Assembly: GCA_013299115.1 (NCBI GenBank)
Contig: JAAFKA010000027.1
Coordinates: 1-64,000, forward strand
DNA from: Cytophagales bacterium
Lineage (GTDB): Bacteria; Bacteroidota; Bacteroidia; Cytophagales; Thermoflexibacteraceae
Length of the DNA: 64,000 nt
Reading direction: 5' to 3'
The notes below the pieces were generated by a model. It searched no databases. It saw nothing but the letters and a program-made list of their open reading frames with translations, and was not told where the DNA came from. Shown here in pieces: positions 49,400-57,468 of the stretch (positions are counted from its first letter, which is position 1; each line of letters starts with the position of its first letter). Made by a program: the position numbers and the translations under genes.

Positions 49400-49723
49400 T
49401 TACCCCACCACCCTTTTACACACCTCACACACCTCCGCAGCCCCCGAAAGCCCCCCCGCCCCCGAAGGGGGTGTAAAAACTCCCCCTTTGGGGGTTGGGG
49501 GGCTTAATTCAGGCGTATCGAGCCAATCCATTATCAGTTTCATACAGGCGGGGGAGTACATAGTCCGAGCCTTGTCTGCATACTCCACTACTGAGTCTTT
49601 GTAGAGAGGTTGCTTTTTGAGCCAATTACGCAAAGTCTTGGTTGTTGTTTTGTAAACAGCAGCTACTTCCTGTCGAGTTTTAAAACCTTCTTGTTGGGTA
49701 CTTTTTGTTTGTGTTTTTGTCAT
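49400..49723 (-). CDS. HTH protein with a repeat-derived C-terminus
   Basis: Residues 12-70 of this 107-aa protein (GFKTRQEVAAVYKTTTKTLR; NWLKKQPLYKDSVVEYADKA; SPACMKLIMDWL) form a helix-turn-helix in which TRQEVAAVYKTTTKTLRNWL is the binding unit; it is similar in style to phage or transposon regulators. From residue 73 on, the protein runs into the GC-rich CCCCCTTTGGGGG palindrome (49458-49502), giving SPPTPKGGVFTPPSGAGGLS. This end is most likely not the original one. It is the only minus-strand gene between 38 and 61 kb and may regulate the structural module that follows. Confidence 0.65.
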   Translation of the reverse strand: MTKTQTKSTQQEGFKTRQEVAAVYKTTTKTLRNWLKKQPLYKDSVVEYADKARTMYSPACMKLIMDWLDTPELSPPTPKGGVFTPPSGAGGLSGAAEVCEVCKRVVG

Positions 49724-50069
49724 TGTATTTCACAGTTTTTGCAATTTATACACCAAACCTTATAAGGTCTTAAAGACCTTATAAGGTTTTTTTAAGGTTT
49801 TTGCATATTTCTTGAGCCTTTATAGTCCTTTTTAGTCCCTTTTGTGCCTTTATTGGAAAGTGCCAAAAATCCTTTTCTTAATTTTGTATCACAACAAAAG
49901 AACAGTTATCGACAGGCTGTTTTTTTTGATACGTTGTTTTTTGCAGTAGGTTTTTGGGAAGGTGTTATAGCTTAAATCTTGCAAGGTTTTTAAAACCTTG
50001 CAAGGTTTGGGTTACAAACACCCAAAAATAGCATTTTTTATTTACGCAAGCAAATTTTCATATTTTTTT
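49724..50069. other. AT-rich gap with two CCTTRYAAGG hairpins
   Basis: Hairpins AAACCTTATAAGGT ... ACCTTATAAGGTTTT at 49755-49790 (followed by Ts) and CTTGCAAGGTTTTTAAAACC at 49977-50008 lie in this gap between divergent genes. It should hold the promoter of the structural module, but no clear TTTG/TAnnTTTG pair is visible. Confidence 0.45.
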
Positions 50070-50870
50070 ATGGCAAGCAAGCAAGTTTTATGGATAGTAG
50101 GCGGTTTAGTAACCGCAGGTGCTTTAGCAGGTGGTTTGTATGCGTACAACCTCAAAAAAGCTGCCGATGCCCTCTCGGTCAATACGGCTGTGCGTGTCCA
50201 TAAGATAGATGCTGAAAATTTGGAACTGTCTATTGATATTGACTTCATCAATGCTTCGCAAAACAGTTTGAGTTTTACTTACCCCGCTTTGCGTATCTAC
50301 AAAAAAGCAGAACAACAAGAACAAATTGGTTTTTCTGTCCCCAAGCCCGAAAAAATAACAGTTGCCAAGAGTAGTATCGCCACAATTAGAGATATGCGAC
50401 TACGTATCGCCACTTCACAAGTAGTAGGCATGGGGGCTGGATTGCTTACCAACATTTTCACAGGTCAAAAACTTGCCATCGATTTATTGCTCGTTATCAA
50501 CTTACGTGTAGGTCTGTTTGATACCGTTTTGAAAGATGAGGTAAGCATTGATTTGAGCAAACACTTGAGTTTTCTAAAAGGCTTATTCGGCAAAAGCAAC
50601 GCCACCACCAACACCAAAACATCAGGGTTGGCTTTGGGCTGTGCTTGCGATGCCCAAAAAGATACGTTGGTCATGACCAACAGCACCACTTTAATAGGGG
50701 TTTTGGCAGACGACCACACCAGTTTAGTCCCCTTTGAAGTGTCATCAGGCACTATCATAGGCAAAAATCCAAAAACTTTTGACCGAAACCCCAACCACAC
50801 AAGGTTTACAACCTTGCAGGGAACGGAGGCAATCGGTGTAACCAATCAACTTTTAATGCTGAATACTTAA
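50070..50870 (+). CDS. membrane-anchored protein, first gene of structural-looking module
   Basis: From ATG 50070 the protein is 266 aa. One N-terminal helix (QVLWIVGGLVTAGALAGGLY) anchors it; the rest is a beta-rich domain resembling a LEA14/WHy-like fold (VHKIDAENLELSIDIDFINA; SLSFTYPALRIYKKAEQQEQ; IGFSVPKPEKITVAKSS), a pattern known in small envelope proteins. The C-terminal 90 residues are Ser/Thr-rich. It has the same layout (short N-terminus, one helix with Gly/Ala/Val, soluble part) as several later genes, so these may assemble in one membrane. Confidence 0.6.
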   Translation: MASKQVLWIVGGLVTAGALAGGLYAYNLKKAADALSVNTAVRVHKIDAENLELSIDIDFINASQNSLSFTYPALRIYKKAEQQEQIGFSVPKPEKITVAKSSIATIRDMRLRIATSQVVGMGAGLLTNIFTGQKLAIDLLLVINLRVGLFDTVLKDEVSIDLSKHLSFLKGLFGKSNATTNTKTSGLALGCACDAQKDTLVMTNSTTLIGVLADDHTSLVPFEVSSGTIIGKNPKTFDRNPNHTRFTTLQGTEAIGVTNQLLMLNT

Positions 50871-50948
50871 TTTTTTTAATTGACCCTGCACCCTAAAGGG
50901 TACGGTACAAAAATCGTAACAACCTCTAATTCATAATTAAAAAAAACT

Positions 50949-51245
50949 TTGGCTTACTTTTTCTTTTTTTTCTTGGTGCTTTTAGGCACTGCCACAACCA
51001 TAGGATGGGCAAGCACCGCAGCCTCGATGCACCTGCACCAACGCAACCCAAAACAGGAGGCTTGCTTGCCCGTTGTGGCAAGTAAAGTAGTGGTAGAAAG
51101 AAAGATGGGCAAAGCAAACGGCAAAAGCCGTTGTTTGTGTCCCCACAAACGACAACAGGCAATAGCCTTACAAGCAAGAGAAAATTATTTAGCGTGGAAA
51201 CACAAACAAGAGCATCATTTGCAAATAAAAATTCTTAGTTCTTAA
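50949..51245 (+). CDS. small membrane protein with basic tail, TTG start
   Basis: The frame has 98 aa from TTG 50949: a Phe-rich helix (AYFFFFFLVLLGTATTIGWA), then a basic, His-rich part. Bases 51122-51155 are a copy of the hairpin GCCGTTGTTTGTGTCCCCAC, giving SRCLCPHKRQQ, which shows another repeat inside a frame. No ATG is available upstream of the helix. It may be a real small protein or a decayed one. Confidence 0.4.
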   Translation: MAYFFFFFLVLLGTATTIGWASTAASMHLHQRNPKQEACLPVVASKVVVERKMGKANGKSRCLCPHKRQQAIALQARENYLAWKHKQEHHLQIKILSS

Positions 51246-51277
51246 TTACGAATTTTCAATTACAAATTACGAGAAAA

Positions 51278-51397
51278 CGTAATTCGTAATTCGTAATTCG
51301 TAATTCGTAATTCGTAATTCGTAATTCGTAATTCGTAATTCGTAATTCGTAATCCGTAATTCGTAATTCGTAATCCGTAATCCGTAATTCGTAATTT
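51278..51397. repeat. heptanucleotide array (CGTAATT)n
   Basis: About 17 units of the 7-mer GTAATTC or GTAATCC are in direct tandem, ending 8 bp before ATG 51405. The reverse-complement array (ACGAATT)n is at 63518-63760, so the two arrays point toward each other around the structural genes. A small part (GTAATTCGTAATT) is also at 59762-59777. Confidence 0.85.
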
Positions 51398-51404
51398 AAA
51401 AAAA

Positions 51405-52907
51405 ATGCAAGCCCAAAACCGCAGACAGCTACGCAGTGGAAAAGAGTACGACAAGTACTTTCCCAAACCCGACCATAAGACTTTGCCTTATGCTGGGCGT
51501 ACTTTGGACTATAACAACATTACAGTTTTTGAAACCTTAGATACCATTGAATTTATTAGCCAAAATTACAGTTGGCAGACCGAAAAAATAGCCCAAATCC
51601 TCAAAGGAAGGAATTTAGAGCAGACTTGCAAAAACATATTCAATTTTTTATACGAGCATATTCAGTACCAATTAGACGAGGATGACATTGAGCAAGTGAA
51701 AACACCTGCAATGTTATGGTACAGTAGAACAGGAGATTGCGACTGCTACACAGCCTTTATTAGTTGTGTTTTGACAAATTTACAAGTTCCGTTTTATCTC
51801 AAAATGACCGACTACGGACTTTGGGACAATGGCGAGCCAGTCGGCTACCAGCACGTTTACATTGCAGTTCCTACGACAAACGGCAGCGACTACATCATCG
51901 ATGTAGTAAAAGATGCTTTCAATGACGAGCAACAGGGCATCGCAAAGGCTTACTACAAAGAGTTAAACGGCGCAGCCCCCCGCCCCATCAGCGAGGCAGG
52001 ACAGGCAGGATTAAACGGATTAAATGGCGGTTTAGGAGAGCCAATTACAATGGCTGTTACAGCTATTGCAAGTCTAACCATAAGTGCCATTGGTGCTTAC
52101 AACAAAAGTGTGGAGAACGACAGAGCCATGAACTCTGCCGAAGATGCCAAAATTGATAAAGAGCAAGAGATGAGCAGGGCGGAGGTATTTGAAAAATTGG
52201 TAAAAGGCGAAATTGCCTTCATGCAAACGCAATTAGCCCAGTTGCGACAAGGCAGAAGTATAGGCAAATTAAGTGGAGGGCTGGGCGTTGCCTTGCAACT
52301 TCCTACAGCCATAGAAAATTATTATTTGACTACCAATAGCTTTACCGAATTTTACGATAAGGTGGTTTGGACTATGAAATACAAAATCCACGAAAGTTGG
52401 GGAGGAGGTTATGGCGGGCATGACTGGATGAACAGGTACTCAAGAGTCATCTCCCAAGACGTGACATGGGCGTATGCAGAAAGAGAAAAGGTAAGGAAAC
52501 AATTTGCAGAAAAATTGTTTGCCGAAGGCGAAATCTCCGAAAAAGAGATGATGCAATTAATAAATTTTGAGGCAGAAAAACCCTTGTTAAAACCACAAAT
52601 AGGGTCAAATGTAGAGGATAGATTTGGAGGTAAAATTTACAACGCAAATTTTTTCCCACGCAAAAAAACTTACACCGACCAGCAAGTAGCAGCAGCCAAA
52701 ACAGTGTCGGCAAACCAGCAAAAAATCAACGCCAGCCAAGCCTCCAAAAAAGGCGACAACAGCAATGAAAATGGCAAACCAGACCCCAAAACTGTTACAG
52801 AATGGGCAAAGCAGACATGGGAAACGCCGCAAGGCAAAGTGGGCATGGTGGCAACAGGCGTAGTGGCAACAGGTTTCTTGATTTGGGGCGTAAGCAAAAT
52901 TTTTTAA
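51405..52907 (+). CDS. transglutaminase-like cysteine protein with C-terminal membrane helix
   Basis: In this 500-aa protein residues 55-180 contain a transglutaminase/arylamine-type triad: Cys in SRTGDCDCYTAFIS, His in VGYQHVYIAVPT, Asp in YIIDVVKDAF. The middle (about 205-420) is helical, with a hydrophobic stretch ITMAVTAIASLTISAIGAYN, then a Gln/Lys/Asn-rich linker and a C-terminal helix MVATGVVATGFLIWGVSKIF. By family knowledge such folds act as proteases, peptidases or crosslinkers; in virions they can process or open the cell wall. Together with later genes it forms the structural-looking module. Confidence 0.72.
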   Translation: MQAQNRRQLRSGKEYDKYFPKPDHKTLPYAGRTLDYNNITVFETLDTIEFISQNYSWQTEKIAQILKGRNLEQTCKNIFNFLYEHIQYQLDEDDIEQVKTPAMLWYSRTGDCDCYTAFISCVLTNLQVPFYLKMTDYGLWDNGEPVGYQHVYIAVPTTNGSDYIIDVVKDAFNDEQQGIAKAYYKELNGAAPRPISEAGQAGLNGLNGGLGEPITMAVTAIASLTISAIGAYNKSVENDRAMNSAEDAKIDKEQEMSRAEVFEKLVKGEIAFMQTQLAQLRQGRSIGKLSGGLGVALQLPTAIENYYLTTNSFTEFYDKVVWTMKYKIHESWGGGYGGHDWMNRYSRVISQDVTWAYAEREKVRKQFAEKLFAEGEISEKEMMQLINFEAEKPLLKPQIGSNVEDRFGGKIYNANFFPRKKTYTDQQVAAAKTVSANQQKINASQASKKGDNSNENGKPDPKTVTEWAKQTWETPQGKVGMVATGVVATGFLIWGVSKIF

Positions 52908-52913
52908 CTTTTT

Positions 52914-53031
52914 ACAACCCCGCAGGGGTTGAACACAAATAGCCCTACGTGCAACGTAGGGAAATAGAAAACAACATTTACAACCCCGCAGGGGTTGAAC
53001 ACAAATAGCCCTACGTGCAACGTAGGGAAAA
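52914..53031. repeat. two tandem double-hairpin repeats (D2, D3)
   Basis: Each unit is AACCCC-GCA-GGGGTT, GAACACAAATAG, then CCCTACGT-GCA-ACGTAGGG. Units at 52914-52965 and 52980-53031 are identical. Others are at 39463, 58461 and 61221. The last ends 10 bp before ATG 53041. Confidence 0.8.
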
Positions 53032-53040
53032 AATATTTTT

Positions 53041-53844
53041 ATGCAAGGACAAATTCTTTCAGGTTTGGGCAATACCGACCAAAACACCATACAAGCAGTT
53101 GAAAACCAACTACTCAACCTGCCTTTTGAGGCACAGATAGGTATTTTGGTAGGCAACTTGACCACACCCACAGCCCAGCAGTTGGGTTTGGGAGCAGAGC
53201 AGGCACAAGTCATGCCGAACTTGCTATTTGTGAAGACTAACCTCATGCAAGGAGGCTATAGCGAACAGCAATGGAACAACCTCATGCGTAGGTTGCCCGC
53301 CTATCCTGAATTTGTGAGGTTTATTGCAAGCAAGCAAGCACAAAGTAGAGGAGTTTCAGGTTTGGGTTTTACCACGCCTACTATGTCGCAAGCTACTTTG
53401 AGCCAAATGGAACAAGCAAGACAGGAGGAGGAGAGGCAAAAACGAAATGCTTTGTTTAGCAACATTGCCAACAACGTAACCGCCATTGCCACTGCCGACA
53501 CCACAACCAAGACAGCCCAAGCAACCGCAGAAACCGAAAGGCTGCGACTCGAAAGAGAAAAGCTGCGTGCAGGTATCACTGCCGACACCAACGGCACAAC
53601 AGGCGGAGGTGGAGAGAAAGACAAAAATAAGATTTTGGGTATAGACAAAACCACGTTTTATGTAAGTGCAGGAGTCTTGCTTTTACTCGGTAGTATTGTG
53701 GTCTATTCAGTAGCTTCTTCGCCCAGCCCCGCTGCACAGGTGCAAACAACAACTAAACCAAGAAGTTTGGCGGGGTTGCAAAAACTCAACAAAGGCAATG
53801 TGCAAAGAGAAGTGAAAAAAGGAAAAGTGAGGTATGCAATTTAA
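53041..53844 (+). CDS. single-helix structural-like protein, unknown
   Basis: In this 267-aa protein residues 1-100 are helical with QGQILSGLGNTDQNTIQAVE and LMRRLPAYPEFVRFIASKQA. A coiled coil (about 120-185) rich in Glu/Arg follows. One helix (TTFYVSAGVLLLLGSIVVYS) lies at about 203-224, and the tail is basic (KLNKGNVQREVKKGKVRYAI). The SGLGNTDQNTIQAVENQL segment recalls annexin-like repeats (GTDExxI). It shows the module's usual layout of a soluble domain joined to one membrane helix. No family is recognised. Confidence 0.6.
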   Translation: MQGQILSGLGNTDQNTIQAVENQLLNLPFEAQIGILVGNLTTPTAQQLGLGAEQAQVMPNLLFVKTNLMQGGYSEQQWNNLMRRLPAYPEFVRFIASKQAQSRGVSGLGFTTPTMSQATLSQMEQARQEEERQKRNALFSNIANNVTAIATADTTTKTAQATAETERLRLEREKLRAGITADTNGTTGGGGEKDKNKILGIDKTTFYVSAGVLLLLGSIVVYSVASSPSPAAQVQTTTKPRSLAGLQKLNKGNVQREVKKGKVRYAI

Positions 53845-53891
53845 AACAGCCCCCGCCCCAAAGGGGAGCAAAAAACAAAAATAGGGCAACA

Positions 53892-54260
53892 ATGGCAGGA
53901 TTAGGCGTATTTGACTGGGGAGGCGTGGTAACGGGACTTATACAAGCAGGTTCTTCGGTGGGTGGTAGCTTAATAGCAGCCAATTCAGCCCAAAACACCG
54001 CAGACACGCAACGAAAAATAGAGGAAATGCAGTTAGCAACAGAAAACCGCCGAATAGCAGCGGATGCAGCGATGGCAGCAGCCCTGAAAAACAACAGTCC
54101 ACCAAAACCGATGGAACAGGAAAAACAAAGTGGCTTGACTATCAGCCCATCAGGGCTTGCACTGGGCTTAGGTGCGGTGCTTGTGGTCGGCTTAGTGGTA
54201 ACAGTGGTGGTGGTGAGTAAGAAAAAACCTGCACCCGAACCGCAAAGCAGACGAAGGTAA
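53892..54260 (+). CDS. small double-hydrophobic protein, unknown
   Basis: The 122-aa protein has a Gly/Ala-rich N-terminal stretch (GGVVTGLIQAGSSVGGSLIA), an amphipathic helix (RKIEEMQLATENRRIAADAA) and a C-terminal membrane helix (LALGLGAVLVVGLVVTVVVV) with a basic end SKKKPAPEPQSRRR. The form is reminiscent of small capsid-membrane or holin-like phage proteins. The upstream 40 bp contain half of a CCCCGCCCCAAAGGGG palindrome. Confidence 0.6.
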   Translation: MAGLGVFDWGGVVTGLIQAGSSVGGSLIAANSAQNTADTQRKIEEMQLATENRRIAADAAMAAALKNNSPPKPMEQEKQSGLTISPSGLALGLGAVLVVGLVVTVVVVSKKKPAPEPQSRRR

Positions 54261-54272
54261 GTGAAACTCACA

Positions 54273-54536
54273 AGTGAAACTTTGGCAGTGGTCGATAGAC
54301 CCTGCCAATAGTTGAACGGAAGGTACGAAACTCGCAAGTAAGTGAAACACGCAAGTGATACGTTGGCAGTGGTCGATAGACCCTGCCAATAGTTGAACGG
54401 AAGGTACGAAACTCGCAAGTAAGTGAAACACGCAAGTGAAACTTTGGCAGTGGTCGATAGACCCTGCCAATAGTTGAACGGAGGTTTTAAACTTGAAACT
54501 ATTGGCAGGGTCTATCGACCACTGCCAAAGTTTCAA
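54273..54536. repeat. three tandem palindromes at 80-bp spacing plus one inverted copy
   Basis: A-type copies at 54273-54320, 54354-54401 and 54434-54482 all have tip GTCGATAGAC and are linked by AGGTACGAAACTCGCAAGTA. An inverted copy (54492-54536) is enclosed by TTTTAAACTTGAAAC/GTTTCAAGTTTAAAA, making a 60-bp perfect-looking stem upstream of the next ATG. It may terminate transcription. Confidence 0.8.
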
Positions 54537-54572
54537 GTTTAAAACGACAGACAACTTTTTAACTATTTTTTT

Positions 54573-55208
54573 ATGCCAAAAGACAAAAACAAAAACAAGG
54601 GCAGTACCGCCACAGCCAGCAACGGCAAACCGAAGTGGTACAACTCTAATCCCCAAAAAGAGGATATTCAGCACACCGCAATAGACGTGCTGAGCCATGG
54701 GGCAGCTGTTGTGGCAGGTGGAGCAGCAGCCTCCGCAGTGGGTCGAGTACCTTCATTGGTGCTTTCGTTAGTCAGCTTTGGAGCAGGTAGCTACTTAGAC
54801 ATTCCTTTGCTCAAAAGTTTGGCAGGTGGTATGTTGGTTGGTGGTGTGTTTTCCAAAGACACAGGCACGTTTGCCGAAAAAGCCAAAGCCAACACCAACG
54901 ACTTTGCCTCTAATCTCAAAGGTCGCATTATTGGCGAAAAAGCAAGCAGCAGCACCGACAGCAACGCCAAAACAGGCAGCACTACCGAAAACATGAAGGG
55001 ACTCGGCAGCATTCGCAGCCTAAAAGGATTGGCAGGAAACGGCTACACAAGGCACGTAGTCCCGACAAACAACGCAAACAGCTACGCACAGGCACAGGCA
55101 TTGCCACAGGCTTCTTTTGTAGGCAACACGCAAATGCAGCAACCAATTTATGAGGACGCAGCAGGCGACAGGTATGTGATTGAAAATGACGAGATTAGGT
55201 ATTTGTAA
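54573..55208 (+). CDS. Gly/Ala-rich membrane-associated protein, unknown
   Basis: The N-terminus of this 211-aa protein is basic and polar (MPKDKNKNKGSTATASNGKP). Residues 42-100 are two or three hydrophobic Gly/Ala/Val-rich segments (GAAVVAGGAAASAVGRVPSL; VLSLVSFGAGSYLDIPLLKS; LAGGMLVGGVF). The rest is polar, disordered, with a final QPIYEDAAGDRYVIENDEIR. Two close helices with glycine zippers suggest a membrane-inserted scaffold. No family is recognised; it directly precedes the capsid-like gene. Confidence 0.6.
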   Translation: MPKDKNKNKGSTATASNGKPKWYNSNPQKEDIQHTAIDVLSHGAAVVAGGAAASAVGRVPSLVLSLVSFGAGSYLDIPLLKSLAGGMLVGGVFSKDTGTFAEKAKANTNDFASNLKGRIIGEKASSSTDSNAKTGSTTENMKGLGSIRSLKGLAGNGYTRHVVPTNNANSYAQAQALPQASFVGNTQMQQPIYEDAAGDRYVIENDEIRYL

Positions 55209-55275
55209 GCCTTTTTTTAGTTCAGTAGTAAAATTTTTAGCACTTAATTTTCAACTTTTTTCAACTTTTAGTATT

Positions 55276-55950
55276 ATGTATCCAATTCAAAATCCAAACA
55301 ACTTCCACCAATATCCAAACGGCAACTTAGGTGGTATTCATGCCCGCAGTGCCAGTGAAGGACGTGCTTTGGCGTTGCAGTTAATCAGCGGAGATACTCC
55401 AGCTACCAAAGACCTCAAAGAACGAATTGCAAACGGCAAGAGCAAGCCCGCTGACCACGAGATTTTTTGCAAAACTTTTGTAAACAACACGACGCTGAAA
55501 TTGCATGAGTTGTTTCCAGAGGAAAAAAAGTTTGTGCATAACCTCAAAGATTTGCGAGTAAAGGCAAAAACTATGTTTTTGTGTACTGGGTTGAGTTTTC
55601 AATCGGCAGAGGCTACGCCTGAAAGTCCTACGAATAGCAATGACGCAAGATTGCGTATTGCTGCTTACGAAAGCATCGATGCCACAGCCACGCACACAGC
55701 CATCGCCGCAGGTTTGCTCTCATTGCGAGTGAATACAGCCGTTAAATTAACGGAGTTTCCGTTGCAAAACTTCTTGAACGAAAACAGAAAAGATATGCCC
55801 AAAGGCTATATGCCGTTGGATAATCCGTTTATTGTTTTGGAAGACCAACAAATTGTACCAGAGATAGAAATTCCTGCCTTGACTGGCTTAACTGCCAATA
55901 CAGCAATTCGTATGTCTTGCTTGGGCTTTATGTTTATCATCACAGACTAA
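55276..55950 (+). CDS. candidate capsid-like beta protein
   Basis: From ATG 55276 the protein is 224 aa. There is no signal or membrane helix. An N-terminal arm (IQNPNNFHQYPNGNLGGIHA) is followed by helical and strand elements (DLRVKAKTMFLCTGLSFQSA; LLSLRVNTAVKLTEFPLQNF) and the end LTGLTANTAIRMSCLGFMFI, with DNPFIVLEDQQIVPEIEIPA before it. Long unbroken strands, a central position and the absence of any enzyme motif are what one expects of a tailless-phage coat protein, perhaps of the jelly-roll class, though 224 aa is short for a double jelly roll. Structure prediction would be decisive. A hairpin terminator follows (55957-55992). Confidence 0.45.
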   Translation: MYPIQNPNNFHQYPNGNLGGIHARSASEGRALALQLISGDTPATKDLKERIANGKSKPADHEIFCKTFVNNTTLKLHELFPEEKKFVHNLKDLRVKAKTMFLCTGLSFQSAEATPESPTNSNDARLRIAAYESIDATATHTAIAAGLLSLRVNTAVKLTEFPLQNFLNENRKDMPKGYMPLDNPFIVLEDQQIVPEIEIPALTGLTANTAIRMSCLGFMFIITD

Positions 55951-55956
55951 TTGCAA

Positions 55957-55992
55957 AAACCTTGTAAGGTTTTAAAAACCTTACAAGGTTTA
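55957..55992 (+). terminator. hairpin AAACCTTGTAAGGTTTT...ACCTTACAAGGTTT
   Basis: A member of the CCTTRYAAGG palindrome family lying 7 bp after the capsid-like stop codon, with A/T runs on both sides. Partial termination or transcript protection here would set relative gene expression. Confidence 0.5.
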
Positions 55993-56033
55993 TAAAAAAA
56001 CAACTTTTCAACTTTCATTTATCAATTACCATT

Positions 56034-56435
56034 ATGGCTATCAGAAATTGCAAGATACGACCCAAAATAACTATTTCGGCAGTTAATCAAGAGTTTTCGA
56101 CCACAGATTTTAAGCTACCTGCCACAGTTAAACGAGTGATAGGAGCAAGGCTGCACAGCACCAATCCCAAACGAATGGAGTACGGAGGGTTAGTAACTTT
56201 GCGTATCAGTGGCATAGAAGTAGATGTAGAGGCAAGAGCAAAATCATACGCCATACACACTGCCAATACTTTTTTTACAGATTTGAAAGAAAAGAGCAAA
56301 GATTGTAAAGGTTTTGAGGCAGGAGATTTGACTGTTGAGTTTAAGTTTAAGGACAACTATCCGCCAAGCTATTCTGAAGCTACTTTTGGTACAGGCTATG
56401 ACGTGGAATTGCTATTACAAGTAGAGGAGGACTAA
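56034..56435 (+). CDS. small beta-sandwich-like protein, possible capsid component
   Basis: The 133-aa protein shows alternating strands: RPKITISAVNQEFSTTDFKL, VKRVIGARLHSTNPKRMEYG, VTLRISGIEVDVEARAK, LTVEFKFKDNYPPS and the final GYDVELLLQVEED. It has no signal, membrane helix or catalytic motif. The size and strand order would fit a single jelly-roll or beta-sandwich structural protein. It stands in a run of four small proteins (56034-57379) of similar kind, closely spaced (4, 69 and 4 bp), after the capsid-like gene. Confidence 0.55.
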   Translation: MAIRNCKIRPKITISAVNQEFSTTDFKLPATVKRVIGARLHSTNPKRMEYGGLVTLRISGIEVDVEARAKSYAIHTANTFFTDLKEKSKDCKGFEAGDLTVEFKFKDNYPPSYSEATFGTGYDVELLLQVEED

Positions 56436-56439
56436 GGAG

Positions 56440-56694
56440 ATGAAACGCCAAACTCTCAACACCGAAATCGTCTTAACCCAAGCCGACCAGACCAAAAAAG
56501 CAACTGTTCAGTTGCCCAAAGGGATGCAGCTTGCCTATTTCAAAATCACCGTACAAACGGATTTTGATAACACAGACATAGGCAATGAGGGAGGTGGCGA
56601 TATTATTTTGCGTGCCATACTCTTAGAAAACAGTACACCTGAAAATCCACAAGCCTTACTTTTGCAAGGTGGACAACCGCATTTATTGGAATAA
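56440..56694 (+). CDS. small beta protein, possible virion part
   Basis: The 84-aa protein contains TEIVLTQADQTKKATVQLPK, LAYFKITVQTDFDNTD and GGDIILRAILLENSTPE, which predict five or six strands, ending QALLLQGGQPHLLE. The mix of Thr/Gln and hydrophobic residues is like minor spike or cement proteins, but this is analogy. It begins 4 bp after the previous stop codon, so it is co-translated. A GC-rich palindrome (56699-56760) follows. Confidence 0.55.
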   Translation: MKRQTLNTEIVLTQADQTKKATVQLPKGMQLAYFKITVQTDFDNTDIGNEGGGDIILRAILLENSTPENPQALLLQGGQPHLLE

Positions 56695-56698
56695 CTAA

Positions 56699-56760
56699 AA
56701 AAGCCCCCACCCCAAAGGGGAGTCTTTTAAAAAGCCCCCTTTGGGGGTTTGGGGGCAACA
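56699..56760. repeat. GC-rich palindrome CCCCTTTGGGGG family
   Basis: AAAAAGCCCCCACCCCAAAG plus a second arm CCCCCTTTGGGGGTTTGGGG. Same family as 49458, 60245 and 60996, and as the insertions inside the 61696 gene. It ends with CAACAATT directly before ATG 56764. Confidence 0.75.
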
Positions 56761-56763
56761 ATT

Positions 56764-57063
56764 ATGCAACTAACAGACAATTTTCCCATAGCTGTTTTGA
56801 ACTTGTATCACAACGGCACTAAGGGCAGTGTGGAGTCTTTTTACTCCACCATTGCAAGTAGTGAATTGCAAGGGGCAGCCTATCTCGACCCCGATGACAG
56901 CGACACGATTATGGAGCATGGCAGTTTGGTAAAGCACCAAATAGAGGGACTAATTCCCGATGATGCAACCGAACTTACAATTTATGCCAAAGACTTGATA
57001 AACAAGAACTTAGGTACAAATAAAAACGTGAGAATAAGGATAGAGTTTTATTCTAAAAATTAA
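56764..57063 (+). CDS. small soluble protein of the structural module
   Basis: From ATG 56764 the protein is 99 aa, acidic. It begins DNFPIAVLNLYHNGTKGSVE, with SSELQGAAYLDPDDSDTIME in the middle, and ends with strands LTIYAKDLINK and NVRIRIEFYSKN. It has the beta-rich look of its neighbours, without motifs. The in-frame extension to 56749 lies in the palindrome and is rejected. Confidence 0.55.
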   Translation: MQLTDNFPIAVLNLYHNGTKGSVESFYSTIASSELQGAAYLDPDDSDTIMEHGSLVKHQIEGLIPDDATELTIYAKDLINKNLGTNKNVRIRIEFYSKN

Positions 57064-57067
57064 AAAA

Positions 57068-57379
57068 ATGAACTTAATTTTTGCCCAACTGTATATAGAG
57101 GACTTGCTTAGAAAGAGCAACAAGGTCAGCGTGCAAGAACCATTTACTTTGGTCTTGACTGCGGGAGAAAGCCATGAACTAAACAGTACAGACAGTATTT
57201 ATATTTTATTAGAAAAACCGCAAAATATAGAGATAACAGACGATAGACAACGCTATTTGCACCCTTATAACGCAGCACAGAACAAAGAAAACAGCTATAC
57301 ATTCAGCAACAAAGTCAAGATAAAAAACAACTCCTCCGCAATCCAAACAGTGGACTTTTTGCGGATAGTGAAAAAATAA
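57068..57379 (+). CDS. small beta protein of the structural module
   Basis: The 103-aa protein starts MNLIFAQLYIEDLLRKSNKV, then PFTLVLTAGESHELNSTDSI, YILLEKPQNIEITDD and SYTFSNKVKIKNNSSAIQTV, a strand-dominated pattern. No signal or catalytic motif. It starts 4 bp after the previous gene, so the four beta proteins form one translational group. A short dispersed repeat (ATTTATGATTTAGGATTTAT and its inverse) fills 57381-57465. Confidence 0.55.
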   Translation: MNLIFAQLYIEDLLRKSNKVSVQEPFTLVLTAGESHELNSTDSIYILLEKPQNIEITDDRQRYLHPYNAAQNKENSYTFSNKVKIKNNSSAIQTVDFLRIVKK

Positions 57380-57468
57380 TTAGGATTTATGATTTAGGAT
57401 TTATGATTGACAACCATATCCTACTATCAAAAATCCTATATCATAAATCATAAATCATAAATCAAAAC

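Noticed and set aside
52605-53246. 213-aa minus-strand ORF
   Set aside because: It is antisense to the transglutaminase-like and 53041 genes and its middle is made by the reverse of double-hairpin repeats D2 and D3 (repeated FPYVARRAICVQPLRGCK); a shadow frame.
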